Source: CAZNLH01 sp964573995 (GTDB taxonomy: Bacteria; Gemmatimonadota; CAZMKB01; CAZNLH01). Taken from it: a stretch of DNA of 51,819 nucleotides. How positions within the stretch are numbered: position 1 is the stretch's first letter; the number at the start of each line of letters is the position of its first letter. Location of the stretch: NCBI GenBank assembly GCA_964573995.1, contig CAZNLH010000018.1, positions 1-51,819 of the forward strand, in the 5' to 3' direction. Of the stretch, positions 33,256 through 41,972 are shown one piece after another. The translations under genes and the position numbers were made by a program. The notes beneath the pieces are model-generated. The model made no database searches. It was given only the letters and a program-made list of their open reading frames with translations, and was not told where the DNA came from.

Positions 33256-33693
33256 ATGAGAATAGTCCTGCAAAGGGTATCGAGGGCCTCCGTGGTGGTT
33301 GACGGGGACGTGGCGGGTGAGATCGGGCCTGGCCTTCTCCTGCTGATCGGCTTGAACGGGAAGGAGAGTGGGCCGGTCTTGGAATGGATGGCCGATAAGT
33401 GCGTGAATCTCCGGGTATTCCCCGATGATGAAAACAGGATGAATCGCTCTCTGCTCGAGGCGGGTGGAGAGATACTGGCGGTCTCTCAGTTCACCCTGTA
33501 CGGGGATTGTCGAAGGGGCAGGCGCCCAAGTTTCGTCGATGCGGCCCCATCCAGCGTGGCGAAGGGTATCTTTGATTCCTTCTTAAGGGCCCTTCGGTCG
33601 AGGGGGATCAACGTTCAGTCGGGTATCTTCGGAGAAATGATGGAGGTCCACCTGGTCAACGATGGCCCCGTCACCCTCATTCTCGAGCGTTAG
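33256..33693 (+). CDS. dtd: D-aminoacyl-tRNA deacylase
   Basis: Dtd hydrolyses D-amino acids mischarged on tRNA. The 145-residue protein carries the start MRIVLQRVSRASVVVDG, the catalytic SQFTLYGD and the cross-subunit NDGPVT motif whose Gly-Pro excludes L-substrates; the active site lies at the dimer interface. It follows GlmS by 45 bases in the same direction, as the first of the dtd-maf-mtnA-kinase-regulator series. No separate promoter is evident. Confidence 0.95.
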   Translation: MRIVLQRVSRASVVVDGDVAGEIGPGLLLLIGLNGKESGPVLEWMADKCVNLRVFPDDENRMNRSLLEAGGEILAVSQFTLYGDCRRGRRPSFVDAAPSSVAKGIFDSFLRALRSRGINVQSGIFGEMMEVHLVNDGPVTLILER

Positions 33694-33787
33694 TACCCGT
33701 CTGGCCCCGCTGTCCCGCGGAGATTCCACCTGATGCCCGAGGAGTCCTCAAGATCGATCAGTGCATTGTAGATAGGGGAATGCGCAG

Positions 33788-34402
33788 GTGGGACCGGTCG
33801 TCCTTGCCTCGGGGTCTCCACGAAGGAGCCTGATCCTGCGGATGCTTGGGATCGAACACGTCGTCTTTCGACCGGAGATCCGGGAAGAAGCGCCCGGGGA
33901 CGATCCCCGCCGAATGGTCTGTTACCTCTCGAGACTCAAGGCCGAGGCGGCGCTGGGGCACGTAGAGGGAGGGCTCGTCCTTGCGGCCGATACCATCGTT
34001 GTCCAGGGCGGGCTTATTATCGGAAAGCCTGCTTCGGGGGAGGAGGCTCGTGAGGCGCTCCGAAGGTTATCGGGACGATGGCACGAGGTGCACACGGGTG
34101 TCGTCCTGATGCAGGAGGAGACGGGCCGAACGCTCGAGGGGGTGGAGACGACGAGAGTCAAGTTCCGGGAACTTTTCGATGGGGAGATAGATAGATACAT
34201 TGGCTCCGGTGAACCCTTGGACAAGGCCGGGGCTTACGGAATCCAGGGTATGGGATCGGCACTGGTGGAACGGATAGATGGTTGTTATTATAATGTGGTC
34301 GGGATGCCGCTGAATATGCTGTTGGGCATGTTCAGGGAATTCGGTTACTCGTACGGGTTTCCAGGCTTGTATCGAAGTTCAGGCAAGGCGGGACACCTGT
34401 AA
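33788..34402 (+). CDS. maf: Maf family nucleoside-triphosphate pyrophosphatase
   Basis: Maf proteins hydrolyse dTTP/UTP or modified nucleotides to the monophosphates. ASGSPRRSLILRMLGI, AADTIVVQGG, GKPASGEEA and DKAGAYGIQG are the family motifs. The 204 residues end in a short extra tail (SYGFPGLYRSSGKAGHL). The start is GTG 33788, with AGGGGA upstream. Which subfamily (YhdE or YceF-like) is not certain; the GIQG motif favours the dTTP/UTP type. Confidence 0.92.
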   Translation: MGPVVLASGSPRRSLILRMLGIEHVVFRPEIREEAPGDDPRRMVCYLSRLKAEAALGHVEGGLVLAADTIVVQGGLIIGKPASGEEAREALRRLSGRWHEVHTGVVLMQEETGRTLEGVETTRVKFRELFDGEIDRYIGSGEPLDKAGAYGIQGMGSALVERIDGCYYNVVGMPLNMLLGMFREFGYSYGFPGLYRSSGKAGHL

Positions 34403-34427
34403 GATGGTCTTCCACGGAGGTATGTGA

Positions 34428-35480
34428 ATGGCAGTCAAGACCATCGAGTGGGCGGGAGACCGGGTCCGGATGATTGACCAGACCCTCCTGCCTCTTGAAG
34501 TAAATTATCTGGAACTGGGTACCTTGGATGAGATGGCCCACGCCATACGTACGCTGCAGGTACGGGGGGCGCCGGCCATAGGAGTAGCGGCGGGGATGGG
34601 CATGGTGTTGGGGATGATGCCACACGCCGGACTGGGCAGGGACGAGTTCTTCGAGAAACTGGCGGAGGCGAAGGAATTACTCGCATCGACAAGGCCCACC
34701 GCGGTGAACCTCTTCTGGGCGCTCGACCGCATGGAAAGGCTCGCCCTGGCCAACGGTGATAAAGAGCCCGGGGAGATCATACGTGCGATGCGTGAAGAAT
34801 CCGTTGCCATCCTCGAGGAGGACAGGCTCATGTGCCGCCGCATAGGTGAGTACACCGAACCACTCATCGCCGATGGTGCCACCCTTATGACCTATTGCAA
34901 CGCCGGGGGCCTGGCCGCCAGCGAGTTGGGAACTGCGCTCGCGGGCATTTACGTCGCGGCGGAGAGGGGAAAGACGGTGCACGTATTTGCCTGCGAGACC
35001 CGGCCGTTATTGCAGGGTAGCAGGCTCACTTCCTGGGAGTTGATGGAAGCTGGCATAGATGTCACCCTGATCTGCGACAACACCGCTGGCCACGTGATGA
35101 GGACCAAGGGAGTGGATATGATCATCGTGGGGGCCGATCGCGTGGTGAGAAACGGTGATGTGGCGAACAAGATAGGCACTTATCCCCTGGCGATCCTGGC
35201 GGAGAAGCACGGAGTCCCCTTCTTCGTGGCGGCTCCCCTGTCTACGATCGATCCGGATATCGAGAGGGGTCGTGATATCCCGATCGAGGAGCGTGATCCG
35301 AGGGAGGTGACCGAGGGGCTCGGCCGTCGGATGGCCCCACGCGGGATCAAGGTCTTCAGCCCGGCATTCGACGTGACCCCGAACAAGTACATCAGGGGGA
35401 TAATCACCGACAGGGGGATCCTGGGCCCCCCATTCGAGGAATCGATTACCCGGGTCCTTGGAGGCTCAGGGACGGGATGA
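34428..35480 (+). CDS. mtnA: S-methyl-5-thioribose-1-phosphate isomerase
   Basis: MtnA converts methylthioribose-1-phosphate to methylthioribulose-1-phosphate in methionine salvage. The catalytic cysteine is C157 in TYCNAGGLA and the acid D237 in VGADRVVRNGDVANKIGTY; RGAPAIGVAAG and CETRPLLQGSRLT complete the family set. Other salvage genes are not in the window, so the pathway may be partial or scattered. The stop overlaps the start of the histidine kinase (ATGA at 35477), so the two-component genes are co-expressed with this housekeeping gene. Confidence 0.95.
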   Translation: MAVKTIEWAGDRVRMIDQTLLPLEVNYLELGTLDEMAHAIRTLQVRGAPAIGVAAGMGMVLGMMPHAGLGRDEFFEKLAEAKELLASTRPTAVNLFWALDRMERLALANGDKEPGEIIRAMREESVAILEEDRLMCRRIGEYTEPLIADGATLMTYCNAGGLAASELGTALAGIYVAAERGKTVHVFACETRPLLQGSRLTSWELMEAGIDVTLICDNTAGHVMRTKGVDMIIVGADRVVRNGDVANKIGTYPLAILAEKHGVPFFVAAPLSTIDPDIERGRDIPIEERDPREVTEGLGRRMAPRGIKVFSPAFDVTPNKYIRGIITDRGILGPPFEESITRVLGGSGTG

Positions 35481-36583
35481 ATGTTCGAACCTGGATCAGG
35501 CGTCCGGCATGGATCGCCTTGGCGATCGTAATCATTACCTTCCTCCACTACGCAACCCCCACGAACCTGCCTGTCTATCACGAGGTCTATAACCGGCTCT
35601 ATTATCTGCCGATAATCCTCGGGGCATTCTTTTACGGGCTCAGGGGTGGGATCACCGTTTCTGTGGTTGTCAGCCTGATCTTCATTCCCCACATATTCCT
35701 CGATTGGGGGGGATTTAAGACCAGCAACGTCAATATGCTGACCGAGGTCGTCATCTATAACGTCGTGGGGGCAATCACCGGCATCCTCATCTCCGGGGAG
35801 GAGAGATACAGGCGGCGGCTCGAGGAGACGAGCGAGAGGCTGCGTGAATCGCTCAGGCAATTAGAGGAGAAGACCAACCTGCTGATTCAGAGGGAAGAAG
35901 AGCTCCGTCAATCGGAACGGCTTTCCATACTGGGGGAGATGTCCGCAATGATGGCACACGAGATCCGCAATCCCCTCGGATCGATAAAGGGGGCGTCCGA
36001 GATCCTGTCGGACAGGTTCAAGGAGGATGATGATGGATACCGCTACGCCTCCATCCTGGTCAAGGAGGTCGATCGGCTCAACGACGTGATCGATCACTTT
36101 GTCAGGGCTGGGAGCATGCGGAGGGATCGGGCCGAGCCCGTCGAGGTTGCGTCGCTCCTGGAAGACGTACTGTTCTTCTTCGAGCGGAGCGCCGATCAGA
36201 AAGGGATAGAGATCGAGACCAGGTTCGATCCCGACCGCGCCGTGATCCAGGCCAATCCGAACCAGATCCGGCAGGTATTTATGAACCTGATATTGAACGC
36301 AGTCCATGCGCTCGAGGACGGCGGGAGGTTGACCCTTACCACGGGCAAGGTCCGCGACGGGGTGGAGATCGTTTGCTCGGATAGCGGCAGGGGAATAGAG
36401 CCGGAGGCGATGTCGCAAATATTCAAACCATTTTACACCACCAGGGAGTCGGGGATGGGGCTGGGCCTGGCGATCACCAAGAGGATCGTTGAGGCACACG
36501 GGGGGAGCATCGGGATAGACTCCGAGGTCGGCAAGGGGACGACTGTACGGGTATGGCTGCCAAGCCACGCATCCTCCTCGTAG
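35477..36583 (+). CDS. NtrB-type membrane sensor histidine kinase
   Basis: A 368-residue kinase with about four membrane helices in residues 11-105, a short coiled coil (~106-150), the phospho-acceptor H161 in MMAHEIRNPLGS, N-box N274 in LILNAVHAL, G1 box DSGRG at 302-306 and G2 box GMGLGLA at 326-332. There is no PAS or periplasmic sensor domain; sensing is probably by the membrane part. Its 3' end overlaps the response-regulator gene by 31 bases, a tight coupling. The partner is a sigma-54 activator, as in NtrB/NtrC or ZraS/ZraR pairs. Confidence 0.92.
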   Translation: MNVRTWIRRPAWIALAIVIITFLHYATPTNLPVYHEVYNRLYYLPIILGAFFYGLRGGITVSVVVSLIFIPHIFLDWGGFKTSNVNMLTEVVIYNVVGAITGILISGEERYRRRLEETSERLRESLRQLEEKTNLLIQREEELRQSERLSILGEMSAMMAHEIRNPLGSIKGASEILSDRFKEDDDGYRYASILVKEVDRLNDVIDHFVRAGSMRRDRAEPVEVASLLEDVLFFFERSADQKGIEIETRFDPDRAVIQANPNQIRQVFMNLILNAVHALEDGGRLTLTTGKVRDGVEIVCSDSGRGIEPEAMSQIFKPFYTTRESGMGLGLAITKRIVEAHGGSIGIDSEVGKGTTVRVWLPSHASSS

Positions 36584-37902
36584 ACGACGACGAGAGCCTG
36601 AGGACGATCCTGGGGTCCCACCTGGAGAGGGGGGGCTACGAGGTAGTTCCGGTGGGTGACCCGTTCAATGCCCTTGAGGGGCTCCGGAAAGAGGAATTCG
36701 ACCTCCTTATCACCGATATCAAGATGGAGGGATTGGACGGGGTTGGGCTCTTGCAGGCGGCTAAGAAGGCGCACCCGGGACTTCCCGTGATAATGCTCAC
36801 CGGGCACGGAACGATCGAAACGGCCGTCAAGTCTATGAAACTCGGTGCCTATGACTACCTGACGAAGCCCGTGGGGCGGGATGAGTTCCTGCACGTGGTG
36901 GCGAATGCCCTCCGCCTGCACCAACTGGAAGACGAGAACCTAAGGCTCCGGGATGAACTCAAGGAGAGATTCAAGTTCGACCGGATTGTCGCCAAGGGCG
37001 GATCGATGGCCCGTGTCTTCTCGATCATGGAGAGGGTGATCGATTCCGACACCACGGTCCTGATCCTCGGTGAGAGCGGAACCGGGAAGGAACTCGTCGC
37101 CCGAGCCTTGCATTACAACGGGCCGAGGGCCAGGGCGCCGTTCGTGGTCGTTAATTGCGCATCTATCCCGGACAACCTGATGGAGAGCGAACTGTTCGGC
37201 CATGTCAGGGGGGCGTTTACCGGTGCCAACCGCGACAGGAATGGCAAGTTTCAACGGGCACACGGTGGCACCATCTTCCTCGACGAGATAGGCGACTTGA
37301 AGGTCGACCTCCAGGGGAAATTGTTGAGGGTATTGCAGGAGGGGGAAGTGGAACGGTTGGGGGAGGGGATCCCCCGCCGGGTGGACGTGCGGGTAATCGC
37401 CGCTACCCACCGCGATATCGAGGAAATGAGGGAAAGGGGCGAATTTCGGGAGGACCTCTATTATCGTCTCTCCATCTATCCGATTCGACTTCCACCATTG
37501 AGGGAGAGGAGAGGCGACATCCCGCTCCTGGTCAAGCACTTTATAGAGAAACACTCTGGCGGCAAGGACCTACGCTTCTCCCCTGAGAGCATGGAGTTGT
37601 TGAAGGCTTATTCCTGGCCGGGGAACGTCAGGGAACTCGAAAACGTGGTGGAGCGCGCCCTTATATTGAAGGATGATGGGGAGTTGGGACCTGATATCCT
37701 GCCGCCGAGGATCCTGGATGCGAAGACGAGCGCCTTTCGGGGAGAGATACCTGACGAGGGGATCGATCTCGAGGAATTCGAGAAGGAACTTATCCGGAAG
37801 GCCCTGGACAAGGCGGGCGGCAACCAGACGAAGGCGGCCCGGTACCTTGGCCTTACACGACCCACGCTGATCTACCGGATGGAGAAGTACGGGCTTAAGT
37901 GA
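36553..37902 (+). CDS. NtrC-family sigma-54-dependent response regulator
   Basis: The receiver domain (1-120) has acidic pocket D11-D13, phospho-acceptor D55 in ITDIKM and K105 in LTKP. The AAA+ domain (~143-375) has Walker A GESGTGKE at 173-180, the sigma-54-contact loop GAFTGA at 220-225 and Walker B FLDEIG at 242-247. A Fis-like helix-turn-helix ends the protein (GNQTKAARYLGLTRPTLIYRM). It should activate sigma-54 promoters when phosphorylated by the kinase just upstream. The window contains two such promoters at 41251 and 41871, both in the metal island 3-4 kb downstream, so these are candidate targets (inference). Confidence 0.95.
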   Translation: MAAKPRILLVDDDESLRTILGSHLERGGYEVVPVGDPFNALEGLRKEEFDLLITDIKMEGLDGVGLLQAAKKAHPGLPVIMLTGHGTIETAVKSMKLGAYDYLTKPVGRDEFLHVVANALRLHQLEDENLRLRDELKERFKFDRIVAKGGSMARVFSIMERVIDSDTTVLILGESGTGKELVARALHYNGPRARAPFVVVNCASIPDNLMESELFGHVRGAFTGANRDRNGKFQRAHGGTIFLDEIGDLKVDLQGKLLRVLQEGEVERLGEGIPRRVDVRVIAATHRDIEEMRERGEFREDLYYRLSIYPIRLPPLRERRGDIPLLVKHFIEKHSGGKDLRFSPESMELLKAYSWPGNVRELENVVERALILKDDGELGPDILPPRILDAKTSAFRGEIPDEGIDLEEFEKELIRKALDKAGGNQTKAARYLGLTRPTLIYRMEKYGLK

Positions 37903-38307
37903 GATAACGGGCGATCGCTCGTGAAATCATACGATGCCACATTAGAATCGTCACGAACCGGGCTGGAATTTTTTATTTGCACGTTTTTCTCCCTTTAGAT
38001 CATGTATCACATCGAATCGCCGAAGCATCCGTGACCTCGGACGTCCAAAGGGAGGTAGAGGGACCTCTTCTGGGTCCGGGCTCGTGATCCCACAGGGCCC
38101 GCCGGAATTCTCTGGCCTCGACACCTTCGTCATTCCTTACGATCACTTCATCGATACCGATCCTGGAAATTCAACCTAACCCTCACTGGATCAAGGGAAA
38201 ACAACGTTCTCATTGCATCAGGGCGGTATGGTATCCCTCTTGCCTGTATAATTGCTCGAATCCAATCTCAAAAGGATGAAGGAACCCATGAGGACAAGGA
38301 GGCGAAG
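37903..38307. other. 405-base gap before the large secreted protein
   Basis: No gene is supported. A 16-base near-palindrome with one mismatch, centred at 37914 (ACGGGCGA/TCGCTCGT), follows the regulator stop directly and could be an operator. TATAAT at 38247-38252 is a likely -10 box for the next gene, but no matching -35 box is seen at 16-18 bases. No terminator with a U-run is visible. Confidence 0.45.
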
Positions 38308-40878
38308 ATGCGTACTTCGTGCCAACTTGGTGGGGTTTTTCTTCTCCTCTCCCTTTTCGTTCTTCTCACGGTCTCTCTCCCGCTCGCCCTCCGGGGTGCC
38401 GATTTAGACAGGGACGGCATCGAGGATGGCTTCGAGGAGACACTGGCCCGGGACTTCCTGCCGATGATATGGTACAATTCCGAAGAGGCCTGTCCCGAGC
38501 CGGGTGTAATCCTGTTCCACGTGAGGCCGTTCAACCCCGGTGGATCGGTCGACACGCTGGCGGTCACATACAGCGTGCCGTATTACGAGGATTGTGGACC
38601 GAACGGTCATTCTTTCGATCTCGAGTCCTTTGCGATCACGCTCTATCCTCTCCCAGGGAGTCCGCTGGGATACGGGGTCTATTCGATCAGGACGTGGGCG
38701 CATCGAGGTAGCCTGTTCTGCGAGCAAACCGGGGAAAGGACGTACGATCCCTTGAGACCCAACGTGGCGACGGAGGGCGACACGTTGTATGCATCCTGGG
38801 AAGACATCGTGGTCTCCAGGGATAAGCACGGGTTCTTCTTAGACAAGCAGAGGTGTGATGGCAGTTGTTTTGGTGTGGATTCTTGTGGTTATGACCTGTT
38901 GATGAACGCAGGCAGGCTGGTCCCCTCGGACCAGGGCCAATACTTTGATCTTTACAACATCGGAGAGATCAACGATCACCTGATAGACAACTTCACGGAG
39001 ATCAATGACCAGGGGGGATACAACTTTGGTTCTATGTCTGTTTGGAACTCGACGTGGATGGTAGATAACTACTATTCGGTGGCACCTGGTCCTCCGCTGC
39101 CTGCGGATATCATCATCCATTCGACCTATGACGACCCGCTTGCCGTGTGCGAGGAGCAGAGCGTTTCGTTCGGCCTTTCATACAGGAGCCTGGTGAGGTG
39201 CTCGATCTATGATATCGCGGGAAACCTTGTGAGCGCGCAGTACCTGGGTGAGTTCTGTCCAGGCGATAACATAATGGCAAGATCATGGGACGGCCTCGAC
39301 TCCGACGGGTATTGCGCGTCGATGGGGAGCTACTACATGGTCCTCGAGGCCTACCGGGGTGATGGAGGCGCATCGGATGATCATAGGTTCGGCGTGGCTC
39401 TCCTGCCTGGTTACAAGCCAAACGCCCCCACTGACCTGCAGGCATCACTCGCGGGTGACCAAGTCGTGCTGACCTGGACTGACAACTCCTCCATAGAAAG
39501 CGGATTCATAGTGGAGAGGAGGATCGGGAGTTGCGCCTTCAGCCGGCTGGACCAGGTAGATGCCAGCGAGGGTACCGGCCAGGTGACTTATACGGATTAC
39601 GACGTGGGAGAGGGGGAGGAGGTGGGATACCGTGTCTTTGCGTACGTAACCTTTGCCGGTTACTCCGCCTTTTCCAACGAGTCGTGGGTAAATATTCCCG
39701 CTTGCGCCACGGATCCTTACGTCATCCTGAGCGCGCCTTCGTTGGGCGTGGATTCTGTTTATACCTCAGAGACCTATACCGTCACGGTCGGTGTAACAGA
39801 TCCGGACTGCCCGTTTGTCCACTACGATTGGAACGTTCGTGGCAACGAAGTCACCGATCCGGGGACGATCTACGGGTCCGGGAACCAGGTCACATACGTA
39901 GCACCCAGGGTAGACTGCGATGGCCTGGACTATGCCTCCTACGAGAACGAGATCGACGTGACCCTCACCTATGAGGGATACGCGGACTCCGCGTCGACAG
40001 GCTGGTTCACGGTCTATTGCCCGCCCTCGGGCTGTCCCTTCCTATATACGTGGGATGGAGGCGGGTTCGTGGCGGAGAACAACCTGCTGCCGATGTCGGA
40101 GATCAGCGACGGCAATGTAACCGACTATTACCAACTCCGCACCAAGCCGATTCCGAGGGATGGAGACTACCTCCTCGAGATCCGGGAAGACGAATCGGAG
40201 CATTCCTTCATCGATGCCGTCAGCCTCATGTATGTCGATCATGCGCCCGGCATCAATAGTGGTGTGACAGGTGATGGAAGGATCTTCGGTTATCGGGCGG
40301 TGGAGCCGATCGACTATGCCCGGGATATGGAAGGCGCTGACCTGACCGGCGCCCTGGCGGAACTGGATGGCAAGATGTTCTGGGGGAATGCAGGGGACGG
40401 AGTCTCAGTTCAATTCAGTCAATCCGGGCCCCACACGCTGGTAATGGTCACTCAGCCTGGACCCAGGCAGAAATCGATCGGTCCGATCATCATTCCCGGT
40501 GGTGGAAGGGGTGGTGGCGGTGGTGGAGTTGGTATCGGCGTTCCACGTGAGATGGGCGGGCTTCAGTTCATCGATCCCTTTCCAATAGGCGCGCCTGAGG
40601 GTGGCGGGGCCTTTGATCTCATCTGGACTGGCAGGACAGGGCTGGACTTCGTGGGTCGAGCGACCGGTATCTCGCCCGGTGATGATGTGAAGGCCTGCAG
40701 CCTTGAAGGAGCGACCCACTCGAAATACGGGGACGTCATCGATAGGCTGCAAGGAGAAGATCGGAACTATGCCGAACTTGAACACGGCGAGTCTATCCGT
40801 TTGCGATTCCATGCCGACGGCCCCGCCGACGGCATGGAGCGGGACTTCGTGCTTGTCACCACGGGCTATTACAGGTAA
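38308..40878 (+). CDS. large multidomain secreted protein, unknown function
   Basis: The 856-residue protein has a signal peptide (1-30), then a calcium-loop-like DLDRDGIEDGFEETLARDFLP and a ~250-residue domain rich in disulfide-capable cysteines. A FlgD/gliding-type Ig-like segment (~270-370; YDIAGNLV, WDGLDSDG) and an FN3 domain (~373-465; APTDLQASL, TWTDNSSIESGF) follow. A further beta domain and a C-terminal module starting CPFLYTWDGGGFVAENNLLP contain DYYQL, EHSFIDAVSLMYVDH and a glycine-rich linker near 730-742. I have seen this C-terminal pattern in secreted proteins of candidate phyla but cannot name it. AAGGAGG precedes ATG 38308. It stands alone, probably an outer-surface protein. 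Confidence 0.7.
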   Translation: MRTSCQLGGVFLLLSLFVLLTVSLPLALRGADLDRDGIEDGFEETLARDFLPMIWYNSEEACPEPGVILFHVRPFNPGGSVDTLAVTYSVPYYEDCGPNGHSFDLESFAITLYPLPGSPLGYGVYSIRTWAHRGSLFCEQTGERTYDPLRPNVATEGDTLYASWEDIVVSRDKHGFFLDKQRCDGSCFGVDSCGYDLLMNAGRLVPSDQGQYFDLYNIGEINDHLIDNFTEINDQGGYNFGSMSVWNSTWMVDNYYSVAPGPPLPADIIIHSTYDDPLAVCEEQSVSFGLSYRSLVRCSIYDIAGNLVSAQYLGEFCPGDNIMARSWDGLDSDGYCASMGSYYMVLEAYRGDGGASDDHRFGVALLPGYKPNAPTDLQASLAGDQVVLTWTDNSSIESGFIVERRIGSCAFSRLDQVDASEGTGQVTYTDYDVGEGEEVGYRVFAYVTFAGYSAFSNESWVNIPACATDPYVILSAPSLGVDSVYTSETYTVTVGVTDPDCPFVHYDWNVRGNEVTDPGTIYGSGNQVTYVAPRVDCDGLDYASYENEIDVTLTYEGYADSASTGWFTVYCPPSGCPFLYTWDGGGFVAENNLLPMSEISDGNVTDYYQLRTKPIPRDGDYLLEIREDESEHSFIDAVSLMYVDHAPGINSGVTGDGRIFGYRAVEPIDYARDMEGADLTGALAELDGKMFWGNAGDGVSVQFSQSGPHTLVMVTQPGPRQKSIGPIIIPGGGRGGGGGGVGIGVPREMGGLQFIDPFPIGAPEGGGAFDLIWTGRTGLDFVGRATGISPGDDVKACSLEGATHSKYGDVIDRLQGEDRNYAELEHGESIRLRFHADGPADGMERDFVLVTTGYYR

Positions 40879-41371
40879 TGGGGATCATGATCCTCGGAGC
40901 GATCGTATATCCTCTTTCGCCTCCTGAATTCGCGCCCCCCCGTTAGCGATTTATCAATCCGCCGGGGGGGACATCGCCCGGCTCGTCATCGTTTCCGAGC
41001 GGCCCTGGTCCATAGGTTGACTGGCCCAGTGAGCGATCGATTCCGATGGCGGGCCGGGAGTGTGATTTTGACCGGCCTGTTGCAGTGAGTGCCATGGGTG
41101 CCACATTGTAGAATTTCCTGCACTTCTTCGCGCCACCTGTAGCCTTTCCTACAGATAAAGCCACTCGGTGATCTCATCTAATTTATCACCATAACGCCAT
41201 AACAACCATCTTAGCAATTTGTTATAAATCATAGTAACTATCGAATCTCCCTGGCACGATTGTTGTGTTCCTCTCCTTCGTTGAACGTTCCGAGGTAGAG
41301 TGGGTCTTGGTGTGGATTGTTCGATTGGCGGGTAATCCGCCTCCGAGCAGGGCGAAAGAGAAGAGCGAGAT
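40879..41371. other. 493-base gap with hairpins and sigma-54 promoter region
   Basis: No gene is supported. CCCCCCCG (40935-40942) and CGGGGGGG (40963-40970) form an eight-base stem without a U-run. CTGTAG/CTACAG at 41137-41154 is a second short hairpin. AT-rich DNA at 41170-41240 contains CCATAAC twice (41189-41195, 41197-41203) and an inverted GTTAT at 41221, about 30-60 bases before a sigma-54 promoter; these are candidate activator sites. Confidence 0.5.
41251..41267 (+). promoter_or_regulatory. sigma-54-type promoter before the receiver gene
   Basis: CTGGCACG-ATTG-TTGTG matches the -24 element exactly and the -12 element in TTG, with the correct four-base spacing (GG to the -12 position). 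Transcription should begin near 41279, ~93 bases before ATG 41372. Confidence 0.6.
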
Positions 41372-41722
41372 ATGAAGACGATCATGCTGGTTGAAGACGA
41401 TCTTCCTTACCTGAAGGTGTTGACCTTCATGATGAGGGACTGGGGGTGCAGGGTCATCGCCTGCAGGGACGGATTGGAGGCCCTTGGGGCCCTGGAAGAT
41501 GTCCGGCCGGACCTTATCATAAGTGACCTGGACATGCCTCTCCTGGATGGGATCGGCCTCTTCAAGAGGTACCGAGAAATGTCCAGGGATCCCGCACCGT
41601 TCGTGATTATCTCGGGGATTGCCGACGCCGAGGCGAGGCTGGCAAGAATAAGGGAGGACCTTCTCGGATTTTACCCCAAGCCGGTTTCTGTAAAGGACCT
41701 GAAAGGGATGATCGGAGAGTGA
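41372..41722 (+). CDS. stand-alone response-regulator receiver protein
   Basis: The 116 residues are a single receiver domain: E8-D9-D10 pocket, phospho-acceptor D52 in SDLDMP, S81 in the switch position and K103 in YPKP. There is no output domain, so it acts by protein contact, in a phosphorelay or by competing for a kinase. The sigma-54-type promoter 100 bases upstream places it under the same class of control as the efflux operon that follows. Its kinase is not adjacent; the nearest is at 35477-36583. Ribosome site GAGCGAG before the ATG is modest. Confidence 0.88.
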   Translation: MKTIMLVEDDLPYLKVLTFMMRDWGCRVIACRDGLEALGALEDVRPDLIISDLDMPLLDGIGLFKRYREMSRDPAPFVIISGIADAEARLARIREDLLGFYPKPVSVKDLKGMIGE

Positions 41723-41870
41723 AGTGTGGCAAATGATTCAGTCCTTCGTGACAAGACGTCTCATTTCCTTCAGCCGGATCTTCAGGCGTCACGCGTAGGG
41801 GTCGGACGAGAAAGCCGTAATGTTTGATTTGTCATGGAGTTGGAACTTATTTGCGGTCATGAATCGTCCC

Positions 41871-41886
41871 TGGCATCCCCCTTGCC
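41871..41886 (+). promoter_or_regulatory. sigma-54-type promoter of the metal-efflux operon
   Basis: TGGCATC-CCCC-TTGCC has the GG and GC dinucleotides in correct register. It starts 102 bases before the outer-membrane-factor start. An eight-base palindrome AGACGTCT at 41754-41761, about 115 bases upstream, is a possible activator site. Confidence 0.6.
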
Positions 41887-41972
41887 ACTGGGAGCGGCGA
41901 TTCCAGTACGGGAGTGGTGAGTATTGGGGCTACTTGAGGTACGTGTCATTCAATTCATCAGGAGGTTGACCG

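Noticed and set aside
41841..41856. TGGAAC...TTGCGG as a sigma-54 promoter
   Set aside because: The GG to GC distance is one base short; the element at 41871 is in correct register.
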